Assembly (NCBI GenBank): GCA_001797035.1
Contig: MGOE01000071.1
Location: 81,747-91,201, forward strand
DNA: 9,455 nt
From: Chloroflexi bacterium RBG_16_72_14
GTDB lineage: Bacteria > Chloroflexota > Limnocylindria > Limnocylindrales > CSP1-4
Direction of reading: 5' to 3'
The position numbers and the translations under genes are program-made. The notes beneath the pieces were generated by a model. The model made no database searches and had not been told where the DNA came from. It saw only the letters and a program-made list of their open reading frames with translations. Positions 1 through 5,914 of the stretch are shown in pieces (position 1 is the first letter of the stretch; each line of letters begins with the position of its first letter).

Positions 1-281
1 AAGCCGATCGCGATCGCGAGCTTCTCCGCGACGGACCGGCCGCGGACGATCCTCGTGCCGAGCTCCCCGAGGCCCTGGCCGGCGGTGATGTCGCAGGTCG
101 CCAGGAACAGCTCGTCCTTGCCCCGGTAGTAGGTGTAGATCGCGCCGACGGACATGCCGCTGTCCCGGACGACGTCCGCGATCGTCGCCCCGTGGTAGCC
201 CTTCTCGGCGAACACGCGGATGGCTGACTCGATGATCCGGGCCCGGACGGCGTGCTCGTGGGCGGGCGTGATGCGCGGCAT
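1..281 (-). CDS. TetR/AcrR-family transcriptional repressor, C-terminus cut by window edge
   Basis: The first 93 residues are visible; the ligand-binding half lies beyond the left edge. Reading leftward from ATG 281, the protein has the usual TetR N-terminal DNA-binding domain: helix 1 at about residues 11-28 (ending VFAEKGYHG), then a helix-turn-helix at about 31-58 containing ATIADVVRDSGMSVGAIYTY and YYRGKDELF. These are TetR_N family hallmarks. The start is well placed because the HTH begins about 30 residues in, as is normal. No clear ribosome site precedes it, and a predicted -10 box at 288-293 would start the message at or next to the ATG, so it may be leaderless. It diverges from the MMPL transporter gene and probably represses it and itself; the effector cannot be told from this fragment. 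The family call is firm and the target is inferred from position. Confidence 0.93.
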   Translation of the reverse strand, partial: MPRITPAHEHAVRARIIESAIRVFAEKGYHGATIADVVRDSGMSVGAIYTYYRGKDELFLATCDITAGQGLGELGTRIVRGRSVAEKLAIAIG

Positions 282-287
282 GGCCGT

Positions 288-317
288 ACGTTAACAGAAC
301 GAACGCTCGTTCTGCAA
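288..317 (-). promoter_or_regulatory. Predicted tetR promoter
   Basis: On the minus strand a TTGCAG (-35, 312-317) is followed after 18 nt by TAACGT (-10, 288-293). The -35 fits the sigma70 consensus at TTG.CA-like positions and the -10 keeps T1, A2 and T6. The expected start of transcription, about 6-7 nt further, coincides with the ATG at 281. Prediction by eye only. Confidence 0.45.
295..314. promoter_or_regulatory. Palindromic operator, probable TetR-family binding site
   Basis: A 20-bp dyad has arms CAGAACGA and TCGTTCTG, which are exact reverse complements, around the centre ACGC. It lies in the spacer between the predicted -35 and -10 of tetR, 13 bp upstream of its ATG. This size, symmetry and position are typical of TetR-family operators, so autoregulation is likely. 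Binding by this particular regulator is an inference. Confidence 0.75.
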
Positions 318-335
318 GTTGTGCCGCAGCCTGGG

Positions 336-354
336 CAACGAATGAGGGTCGTTG
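336..354. promoter_or_regulatory. Second, looser dyad sharing the operator half-sites
   Basis: CAACGA and TCGTTG are exact inverted 6-mers separated by 7 nt. They share the AACGA/TCGTT core of the main palindrome at 295-314, which has a 4-nt spacer instead. The two centres are about 40 bp apart, close to four helical turns, and this dyad ends 24 bp before the predicted transporter -35 box. It may be a weaker operator for the rightward promoter, but the different spacing makes this uncertain. Confidence 0.35.
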
Positions 355-378
355 ATCCGGCTACGTCAGATGTCGGGG

Positions 379-408
379 TTGACAAAGAGAATGGTTGCTC
401 TCTATTGT
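379..408 (+). promoter_or_regulatory. Predicted promoter of the MMPL transporter gene
   Basis: A perfect TTGACA (-35) lies at 379-384. A -10-like element follows as TCTATT (401-406, 16-nt spacer) or TATTGT (403-408, 18-nt spacer). The local sequence is noticeably less GC-rich than its surroundings. Transcription would start near 412-415, which excludes the upstream in-frame ATG at 395 as the start codon. Confidence 0.5.
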
Positions 409-469
409 CCTTCTGCCGCCGGGCGATCACCCCGGCCACCGACGTCCCGAACCCGCTACGGAGCCCATG

Positions 470-2848
470 ATGTTCAGCCGCTGGGGAGCCTTCGTCTACC
501 GGCACCGCCGGATCGTCCTCGCCTTCGCCCTGGTCGTGGGCGTGGCCGCCGGCTCGGTGGCCGGACGTGCCGCCTCGGTCCTCTCCGCCGGCGGCTGGCT
601 GGACCCCGATTCCGAGTCCGCCGCGGTCGCGGACCGGCTCGCGGACGAGTTCGGGGCCGGGCGCGGCGCGCTGATCGCGCTGTTCCAGGGCGAGGCCGGG
701 GCAGACGCGCGGAGCCCTGGGTTCCAGGCCGCCATCACGGCCTCGCTCACGGACCTGGCCGACGACCCCGACGTCGCGGGCGTCATCGGCTACGCCGAGA
801 CCGGCGATGCCCGGTTCATCTCCGAGGACGGGGCCGCCGCCTACGTGGTCGTGGACCTCGAGGTCACCGACGAGGCGTCAGTGCCGCTGCTCGAGCGGTT
901 CGAGGCCCAGCTGCGCGAGCCCGGCGAGGGAATCGAGCTCCTGCTCGGTGGCTACGCGCCGCTGACCCGCGATTCCGCCGACCAGTCCGAGCAGGACCTG
1001 GTCAAGGCCGAGACGGTCTCGCTCCCGATCGCCGCCTTCGTCCTGATCCTCGTGTTCACCTCGATCCTCGCGGCCGGCATCCCGCTGCTGGTGGCCGGCC
1101 TCGCGATCCCCACCACCCTCGCCTTCGTCTACGTCGTCGGCCAGCAGGTCGAGCTCAGCATCTACGTCCAGAACGTGTCCACGATGCTGGGCCTCGCGCT
1201 CGCCATCGACTACTCGCTGTTCATGGTCAGCCGGTTCCGCGAGGAGCTGCGCCGCGGCCGGAGTGTCGGCGATGCCGTCGAGATCGCCGTGGCGACCTCG
1301 GGCAAGGCGGTCACCTTCTCCGGGATCGCGGTCGCGATCGGGCTCGGCGGGCTGCTGGCGTTCAGTGCCCCGGCCCTGCGCTCGTTCGGCATCGGCGGGA
1401 TCCTGACCGTCGCCGCGTCGCTGTTCTTCGCGCTCACGTTCCTGCCGGCGCTGCTGGGCATGCTCGGGCACCGGGTGAACGCCCTGTCGGTCGCCGGGAT
1501 CGCGGACCGGGTCCGAGGCCTGCTCCGCCTGCCGCCGCGCGAGGCGGCCGCGCTCGCCGCCGAGTCCCGCTGGGAACGCGTCGCGAACGCCGTGATGGAG
1601 CGCCCGATCCTCGTCCTCGGCCCGACCCTCGCGCTGCTGTTCGTCGCCGGCGCCCCGTTCTTCGGCCTCAGGCAGGGCATCCCGGACGCGTTCACGCTCC
1701 CCGCGGGCCTCGAGAGCCGGGAGGCCGCGGTCGCCATCCAGGAACGGTTCGAGCCGGGCACGACCACCCCCATCGTCGTCCTCGTGGACGTCCCCGGCGA
1801 CCCCGCCGACGAGGCCAGCGTGCGCGCGCTCGCCGCCTACGCGGACGAGTTGGGCGCCGTCGACGGCATCGGGCGGGTCGAGAGCCCGTTCGGGGGGCTG
1901 CTCAACCCCGCGACCGGGCAGCCGCTCACGGTGGACGAGATGGTCGCGCTGTACGCGATGCCCGAGTCCGCCTGGCCGGCTCCGCTGGCGGCGCTGTGGG
2001 ACCGATACGTCAGCGGTGCCGCGGTCCGGTTCGACGCGATCAGCCCGCTGCCCGCGTCCTCGCCCCAGGGCACGGCCGTCGTCCCGCTCGTGCGCGCGCT
2101 CGACCCGGGCGAGGGCATGACGGCGCAGGTGGGCGGCTTCGCGGCCACCGGCCACGACTTCCTCGAGAGCCAGTCGGCGCGCATCCCCGTGGCGGTGGGC
2201 ACCGTGATCCTGGCGATGGGCGCGATCCTGTTCCTGCTGTTCGGGTCCGTGGTGCTGCCGCTCAAGGCCATCGTCATGACCCTGCTCTCGATCAGCGCCT
2301 CGTTCGGGGCCCTCGTCTGGATCTTCCAGGAGGGCAATCTGTCCGGGCCGCTGGGCTTCACGTCGCCCGGGTTCACCATCGCAGGCAACCCGATCATCAT
2401 GTTCAGCGTCCTGTTCGGCCTGTCGATGGACTACGAGGTGCTGCTGCTGTCCCGGGTCCAGGAGGCCTGGCGACGGACGGGCGACAACCGCGCCTCCGTG
2501 GCCGAGGGCCTGGCGAGGACCGCGGGGGTCATCACCGGCGCGGCCGTGATCATGGTCACGGTGTTCGCCGCCTTCGCGCTGGCCGAGACGATCACGATCA
2601 AGAGCATCGGCGTGGGCATGGCGATCGCCGTGCTCGTGGACGCGACGATCGTGCGCGTGCTGCTGGTGCCGGCCACGATGCGCCTGCTGGGCCGCTGGAA
2701 CTGGTGGGCGCCCGGGTTCCTGGCCCGGTTCGCGGACCGGGTCGGGTTCAGCCACGTCGAGGACGAGCCGGTCATCCCGACGGACGAGCCGCCGGCGGGA
2801 TCGGGGTCCGGGGCGCGCGCCGGGGAGCGTGCGGTCGAGCCGGCCTGA
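470..2848 (+). CDS. MMPL/RND-family membrane transporter
   Basis: A 792-residue integral membrane exporter of the MMPL branch of the RND superfamily, which uses the proton gradient to move lipids or hydrophobic compounds. The layout is classic: helix 1 at about residues 14-33, a large external domain, helices 2-6 at about 185-333, helix 7 at about 379-400, a second external domain, and helices 8-12 at about 572-740. Asp-Tyr pairs in the two central helices, D247-Y248 (in ALAIDYSLF) and D654-Y655 (in GLSMDYEVL), match the proton-relay pairs known from mycobacterial MmpL3. The start at 470 is chosen because GGAG at 460-463 stands 6 nt before it; ATG 467 is also possible, while ATG 395 lies upstream of the predicted transcription start. 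The C-terminal tail is short and acidic, without a long cytoplasmic domain. The divergent TetR gene is the likely regulator. Substrate unknown. Confidence 0.95.
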   Translation: MFSRWGAFVYRHRRIVLAFALVVGVAAGSVAGRAASVLSAGGWLDPDSESAAVADRLADEFGAGRGALIALFQGEAGADARSPGFQAAITASLTDLADDPDVAGVIGYAETGDARFISEDGAAAYVVVDLEVTDEASVPLLERFEAQLREPGEGIELLLGGYAPLTRDSADQSEQDLVKAETVSLPIAAFVLILVFTSILAAGIPLLVAGLAIPTTLAFVYVVGQQVELSIYVQNVSTMLGLALAIDYSLFMVSRFREELRRGRSVGDAVEIAVATSGKAVTFSGIAVAIGLGGLLAFSAPALRSFGIGGILTVAASLFFALTFLPALLGMLGHRVNALSVAGIADRVRGLLRLPPREAAALAAESRWERVANAVMERPILVLGPTLALLFVAGAPFFGLRQGIPDAFTLPAGLESREAAVAIQERFEPGTTTPIVVLVDVPGDPADEASVRALAAYADELGAVDGIGRVESPFGGLLNPATGQPLTVDEMVALYAMPESAWPAPLAALWDRYVSGAAVRFDAISPLPASSPQGTAVVPLVRALDPGEGMTAQVGGFAATGHDFLESQSARIPVAVGTVILAMGAILFLLFGSVVLPLKAIVMTLLSISASFGALVWIFQEGNLSGPLGFTSPGFTIAGNPIIMFSVLFGLSMDYEVLLLSRVQEAWRRTGDNRASVAEGLARTAGVITGAAVIMVTVFAAFALAETITIKSIGVGMAIAVLVDATIVRVLLVPATMRLLGRWNWWAPGFLARFADRVGFSHVEDEPVIPTDEPPAGSGSGARAGERAVEPA

Positions 2849-2894
2849 CGGGTTGCCCAGCCTGTGACGCCCTGGCGTGCAGGGCGGCGACAAG

Positions 2895-2918
2895 CCCCGC
2901 GGCCGGGGGCCGGCGGGG
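2895..2918 (+). terminator. Hairpin after the MMPL gene, possible terminator
   Basis: CCCCGC-GGCC pairs with GGCC-(G)-GCGGGG around a GGG loop, a 10-bp stem with one bulged G. It lies 47 nt after the transporter stop codon. There is no T-run after it on either strand, so it is not a textbook intrinsic terminator, though U-less hairpins are common at gene ends in high-GC bacteria. Confidence 0.4.
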
Positions 2919-2955
2919 AGCGGTCGTGCGGCCTTGGCTCGTGCCGTGATCGATC

Positions 2956-3132
2956 CATGTGCATTCCGCCCGCCAAGCGGGAGGTTCGGGTGCGGGGCGC
3001 AGCGGCCGGGTGCCGCCTGGCTCGCGTTCGGGCGCCCGGATGCACATGAGGTAGTCATCGCGATCGACAAGGTGGGGATCGCGGAGGGCCAGTGGCGCCG
3101 ATGGCGGGCGCTATCGTGGGAATGCACATGAG
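2956..3132. repeat. Three copies of a GGAATGCACATG motif at about 81-bp intervals
   Basis: The motif occurs as its reverse complement CATGTGCATTCC at 2956-2967, as GGATGCACATGAG (one base shorter) at 3038-3050, and as GGAATGCACATGAG at 3119-3132. The copies begin 82 and 81 bp apart. The outer two are a perfect 12-bp inverted repeat bounding 175 bp. The last copy contains the start region of the glycosylase gene. No target-site duplication is visible, and there is no coding frame I believe in between. Confidence 0.5.
2961..3000 (-). repeat. Possible dispersed intergenic palindromic repeat
   Basis: The hairpin CCCGC-CAA-GCGGG (2969-2981) adjoins a stretch that on the minus strand reads CACCCGAACCTCCCGC and would translate as PHPNLPLGGR. 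Similar hairpin-plus-CACCC stretches, translating to PHPNPLP-GGR-like peptides, are a familiar kind of dispersed intergenic repeat in many bacteria. Only one copy is in the window, so repetition cannot be shown here. Confidence 0.3.
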
Positions 3133-3715
3133 ACGACCATCCGGGCAGCTTCCGGGCCGCGGGGCAGCGACGACCGGAGCCGAGCCGGGCGAGCCCGCGA
3201 CCTCGGTGCGTTCGGCCGTGCCGGACGTCCTCGGGCCGGACCTCCGCGTCGTGTTCGTGGGGATCAACCCGGGATTCGCCTCCGCGCAGGCCGCCGCGCA
3301 CTTTGCCAACCCGCGCAACGACTTCTGGCGACTCCTCCACGCCGCGGGCCTCACGCCGCGACGGCTCGCGCCACGGGAGCAGCGGGAGCTGCTCGGCTTC
3401 GGCGTCGGTGTCACGAACGCGGCCCTGCGCACCACCGCGGGCTCCGGCGACCTCCGCGCCGGGGACTTCGAGGGTGCCGCGGCGCGCCTGGAGCGCATCG
3501 CCCGCGACCTCAGCCCGGGCGTCATGGCGTTCGTCGGCAAGGAAGCGTACCGCGGCGCATTCGGCGAGCGGCCGGCGCACGGCCTCCAGGAACGAACGCT
3601 CGGCGACACCCGGCTGTTCGTGCTGCCATCCACCTCCCCGGCCAACGCCGCGGTGCCGTGGGAGGCACGGCTCCGCTGGTTCCGGGAGCTCGCCGCGCTA
3701 GTCGCGGGCACCTGA
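3128..3715 (+). CDS. mug: Mug/TDG-family G/T(U) mismatch-specific DNA glycosylase
   Basis: A 195-residue cytoplasmic repair enzyme that removes uracil or thymine opposite guanine, starting base-excision repair. The glycosylase fold begins near residue 38. Motif A is GINPGF at 45-50, with Asn47 at the position of the Asn that activates the hydrolytic water in E. coli Mug and human TDG. ANPRNDFWRLLHAAGL (60-74) is the characteristic family stretch after it, and LPSTSPANA (166-174) is motif B, which in this family wedges into DNA opposite the mismatch. The first 35 or so residues are a low-complexity Gly/Ala/Pro extension. ATG 3128 is preferred because GGGA at 3118-3121 stands 6 nt before it; ATG 3122 and ATG 3092 are in frame upstream. 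It stands alone in function between membrane-protein genes and ends 41 bp before the next gene. Confidence 0.92.
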   Translation: MRRPSGQLPGRGAATTGAEPGEPATSVRSAVPDVLGPDLRVVFVGINPGFASAQAAAHFANPRNDFWRLLHAAGLTPRRLAPREQRELLGFGVGVTNAALRTTAGSGDLRAGDFEGAAARLERIARDLSPGVMAFVGKEAYRGAFGERPAHGLQERTLGDTRLFVLPSTSPANAAVPWEARLRWFRELAALVAGT

Positions 3716-3756
3716 CGCGGACCCGCTACGCTCTGCACCAATCGAGGGAGGCAACC

Positions 3757-4317
3757 ATGAGCGATCGACGCGACGCACCCAGGACCGGCGACGTCATCGA
3801 CGGCCGTGGCGCGAGGGTCTACGGCTGGGAGTGGAACGAGTTCGGCGGGACGCGAGGGCGCTCGCGCCTGCCCTGGTTCGGCATCTTCCTCGTGGTCTTC
3901 GGCGGGCTGCTCCTGCTGCGCCAGGTCTACCCGAGCCTCGAGACCGCGGGCTCGCTGCTGTTCCTCGCGGCCGGCCTCGCGTTCCTCGTGTCGTGGCTGG
4001 TCAACCGCGGGATGGGCTCGCTGTACCTGGGCGCGATCATCACGGCCCTCGCCGCGCCCGACCTGCTGGCGGCCGCCGGCGTGGTCGAGGGATCGGGCGT
4101 CGGCACGCTGTGCCTGGGCGTCGCGTTCCTGTTCATCGCCCTGGTGCGCGCGGCGAGCGGCGCCGGCTGGGGCTGGCAGGCGATCCTGGGCGCGATCCTG
4201 TTCGCGATCGGCGGCTCGAGCCTCGTGGTGCCGGGCTTCAACGACCTCGTGTGGCCGATCATCCTGGTCGCCCTGGGCGCGATCCTGCTGCTCCGCGCGT
4301 CCAGCGTCCGCCTGTAG
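3757..4317 (+). CDS. Small six-helix membrane protein, LiaI/LiaF-TM-like
   Basis: A 186-residue protein of unknown function. After a charged 38-residue N-terminus come about six hydrophobic segments: residues 40-57, 63-83, 88-108, 116-131, 140-158 and 164-180. The pattern of short paired helices with WFGIFLVVFGGLLLLRQ and LVWPIILVALGAILLLR near each end resembles the LiaI/LiaF-type transmembrane domains (DUF5668-like), in which a Pro- or Trp-led helix ends in LLLR. In known systems such domains occur in envelope-stress proteins, but nothing here shows that role. The start is secure: AGGGAGG at 3745-3751 lies 5 nt before ATG 3757. A TACGCT at 3727-3732 could be a -10 box, giving its own short leader, or it may be cotranscribed with the glycosylase gene 41 bp upstream. 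Convergent with the aminotransferase gene. Confidence 0.85.
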   Translation: MSDRRDAPRTGDVIDGRGARVYGWEWNEFGGTRGRSRLPWFGIFLVVFGGLLLLRQVYPSLETAGSLLFLAAGLAFLVSWLVNRGMGSLYLGAIITALAAPDLLAAAGVVEGSGVGTLCLGVAFLFIALVRAASGAGWGWQAILGAILFAIGGSSLVVPGFNDLVWPIILVALGAILLLRASSVRL

Positions 4318-4335
4318 GGGCTGCGCCGAACCCTC

Positions 4336-4350
4336 GCGCCGCGTCGGCGC
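4336..4350. terminator. Small hairpin between convergent genes
   Basis: GCGCCG and CGGCGC form a perfect 6-bp stem around CGT, centred in the 59-bp gap between the stop codons of the membrane protein and aminotransferase genes. Flanking GGGG (4317-4321 region) and CCCC (4361-4364) could lengthen the structure. It could end transcription from both sides. No T-run on either strand. Confidence 0.35.
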
Positions 4351-4376
4351 CGGACGCGAACCCCTGGCACCCTGCG

Positions 4377-5723
4377 CTACGCCTGCGCGCCCGCCCCCAC
4401 CTGTGCGAGCGCGATGTCGAGCGCCTCCGCGAGCCCGTCCGCGATCCGCACCAGCTCCGCGTCCGTGACCACGAACGGCGGGCCGAGGAGCACGATGTCG
4501 CCGTCGACGCCGTCCGCGTTGCCGGTGCCCGAGTACAGCAGCAGGCCGCGCTCGCGAGCGGTCCGCACGAGGATCTCGACCAGCTTCGCGGCCCGCGGGA
4601 ACGCCTCCCGCGTCTCGCGATCGCGGACCAGCTCCAGGCCGACCATCAGGCCGCGGCCGCGGATCTCGCCCACCACCGGGTGGTCGCCCAGCCGGTCGCG
4701 CAGCAGCGCCCGCAGCCGCTCCCCCTTCGCCGCCGACGCCTCGACCAGCGACTCCGCCTCGAGGATCCGCAGCACCTCGCGCGCGACCGTCGCCGCCGCC
4801 GGCTGGTGCGAGTAGGTGAACCCGTGGACGAAGCCGCCCCGGCCGGTGACCGTCTCGTACACCTGGCCCGAGGCCGCCACGAACCCGAACGGCCAGTACC
4901 CGGACGTGGCGCCCTTCGCGGCCACCAGCAGGTCCGGCCGGACGCCGAAGTGGTCCATGCCGAACCAGGCGCCGGTGCGCCCGAACCCGGTCATCACCTC
5001 GTCCGCGACCAGCAGCACGCGGTGGTGCCGGCACACCTCCGCAATCGCCGGCCAGTAGCCCTCCGGCGGCTCCACGGCGCCGAGCGTCGCGCCCACGATC
5101 GGCTCCGCCACGAACGCGGCCACGGTCCCGGGCCCGGCCCCCGTGATCGCCCGGTCCAGCTCCGCGACCAGCTCGGCCGTGGTGCCCAGCGCCTGCGAGC
5201 CCCCGACCTCGCCGCGGTACGGGTACGCGGCGCTGACATGCCGGAACCGGCCCAGCCAGCCCTCGTACGGGCGGCGCAGCGGGCGACGCCCGGACAGGTC
5301 CAGGGCGCCCAGCGTGTTGCCGTGGTACGACCCCCATCGCGCGAACACGATCCAGCGGTCCGGCTCGCCACGCGCGATGTGCGTCGCACGCGCCAGCTTG
5401 AGCGCGGTCTCGATCGCCTCGGAGCCGCCGGACACCGGGTAGATCGCGGGATCGTCCACGGGCAGGTGCCGCCCGACCTCCTCCGCGTACCGCTCGAGCG
5501 GCTCGGTCGTGAACGCGCTGCCGTGGGCGTAGGCGAGACGTGCCGCCTGGTCGGCCACGGCATCCGCGATCTCGCGCCGCCCGTGGCCGACGTTGACCAC
5601 GATCGCGCCGCCGGCCGCGTCGAGGTACTCGCGGCCCTCCGCGTCCACGATCGTGGAGCCATGCGCGGAGACGGCGACGGGCGGGTTCGGGGACGCGGAT
5701 CGACGGAAGACACGGCCGGTCAT
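4377..5723 (-). CDS. Class-III PLP-dependent aminotransferase
   Basis: A 448-residue cytoplasmic enzyme of aminotransferase class III (fold type I), moving an amino group, usually from an omega-amino acid or amine, to a keto acid. Visible hallmarks: PVSGGSEAIETALKLAR (96-112), the cofactor phosphate-binding turn; WGSYHGNTLGAL (130-141); VADEVMTGFGRTG (239-251) with Asp241 for the pyridine nitrogen; and LVAAKGATSGYWPFG (266-280), where Lys270 is the Schiff-base lysine. Length is usual for the family. The start at 5723 is supported by GAGGG (5730-5734) 6 nt upstream and a TACAAT -10 box at 5754-5759. The substrate cannot be read from the sequence: beta-alanine, taurine, GABA and diamine transaminases all look like this. 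A biotin (BioA) role is less likely because no bio genes adjoin. It is separated from the sulfur operon by its own promoter and a strong hairpin. Confidence 0.93.
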   Translation of the reverse strand: MTGRVFRRSASPNPPVAVSAHGSTIVDAEGREYLDAAGGAIVVNVGHGRREIADAVADQAARLAYAHGSAFTTEPLERYAEEVGRHLPVDDPAIYPVSGGSEAIETALKLARATHIARGEPDRWIVFARWGSYHGNTLGALDLSGRRPLRRPYEGWLGRFRHVSAAYPYRGEVGGSQALGTTAELVAELDRAITGAGPGTVAAFVAEPIVGATLGAVEPPEGYWPAIAEVCRHHRVLLVADEVMTGFGRTGAWFGMDHFGVRPDLLVAAKGATSGYWPFGFVAASGQVYETVTGRGGFVHGFTYSHQPAAATVAREVLRILEAESLVEASAAKGERLRALLRDRLGDHPVVGEIRGRGLMVGLELVRDRETREAFPRAAKLVEILVRTARERGLLLYSGTGNADGVDGDIVLLGPPFVVTDAELVRIADGLAEALDIALAQVGAGAQA

Positions 5724-5753
5724 ACGGGGCCCTCGGCGTGGGGTGACGCGTGG

Positions 5754-5759
5754 ATTGTA
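5754..5759 (-). promoter_or_regulatory. Predicted -10 box of the aminotransferase gene
   Basis: TACAAT on the minus strand matches the sigma70 -10 consensus at five of six positions in an otherwise very GC-rich gap. The sequence 17 nt upstream (GCGTCG) is a poor -35 and falls inside the long hairpin at 5772-5837. Transcription would begin near 5747, leaving a leader of about 24 nt with the GAGGG ribosome site. Confidence 0.5.
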
Positions 5760-5771
5760 GGCCGCGGCAGG

Positions 5772-5837
5772 CGCCACGACGCCCCGGTGGGCGGAACCGG
5801 GGAAGGGAGACCGGTTCCGCGCCCGGGGCGTCGGGCG
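5772..5837 (-). terminator. Long GC-rich hairpin ending the sulfur operon
   Basis: A 66-nt imperfect palindrome. From the outside: CGCC/GGCG (4 bp), a bulged A at 5776, CGACGCCCCGG (5777-5787) with CCGGGGCGTCG (5823-5833), a small internal loop (5788-5790 with 5821-5822), and GCGGAACCGG (5791-5800) with CCGGTTCCGC (5811-5820) closing a 10-nt loop GGAAGGGAGA. This gives about 25 paired bases. It lies 77 nt past the stop of the SQR-like gene and just upstream of the aminotransferase -10 box, so it most likely separates the two transcription units. No T-run follows on the minus strand. Confidence 0.6.
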
Positions 5838-5914
5838 GATGACGTGCGGGGGCGACGGCGCGAGCGCGTGCGATGGCGTAGGGCGCCGGACGGCGGCACC
5901 GGACGCGAAGGCCG

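Noticed and set aside
395..469. Extension of the MMPL protein to ATG 395
   Set aside because: It overlaps the predicted -10 region, has no ribosome site, and adds a Pro/His-rich stretch not seen before helix 1 in this family.
352..2949. An 865-codon plus-strand frame overlapping the transporter gene
   Set aside because: The other frame encodes a textbook MMPL protein with two DY pairs and twelve helices; this one is RGP-rich with no membrane segments.
878..3580. A 900-codon open frame on the minus strand opposite the MMPL and glycosylase genes
   Set aside because: It is the mirror of well-supported genes in a GC-rich genome. Its product is almost only R, G, A, D, E and P without any domain, and it crosses several gene boundaries.
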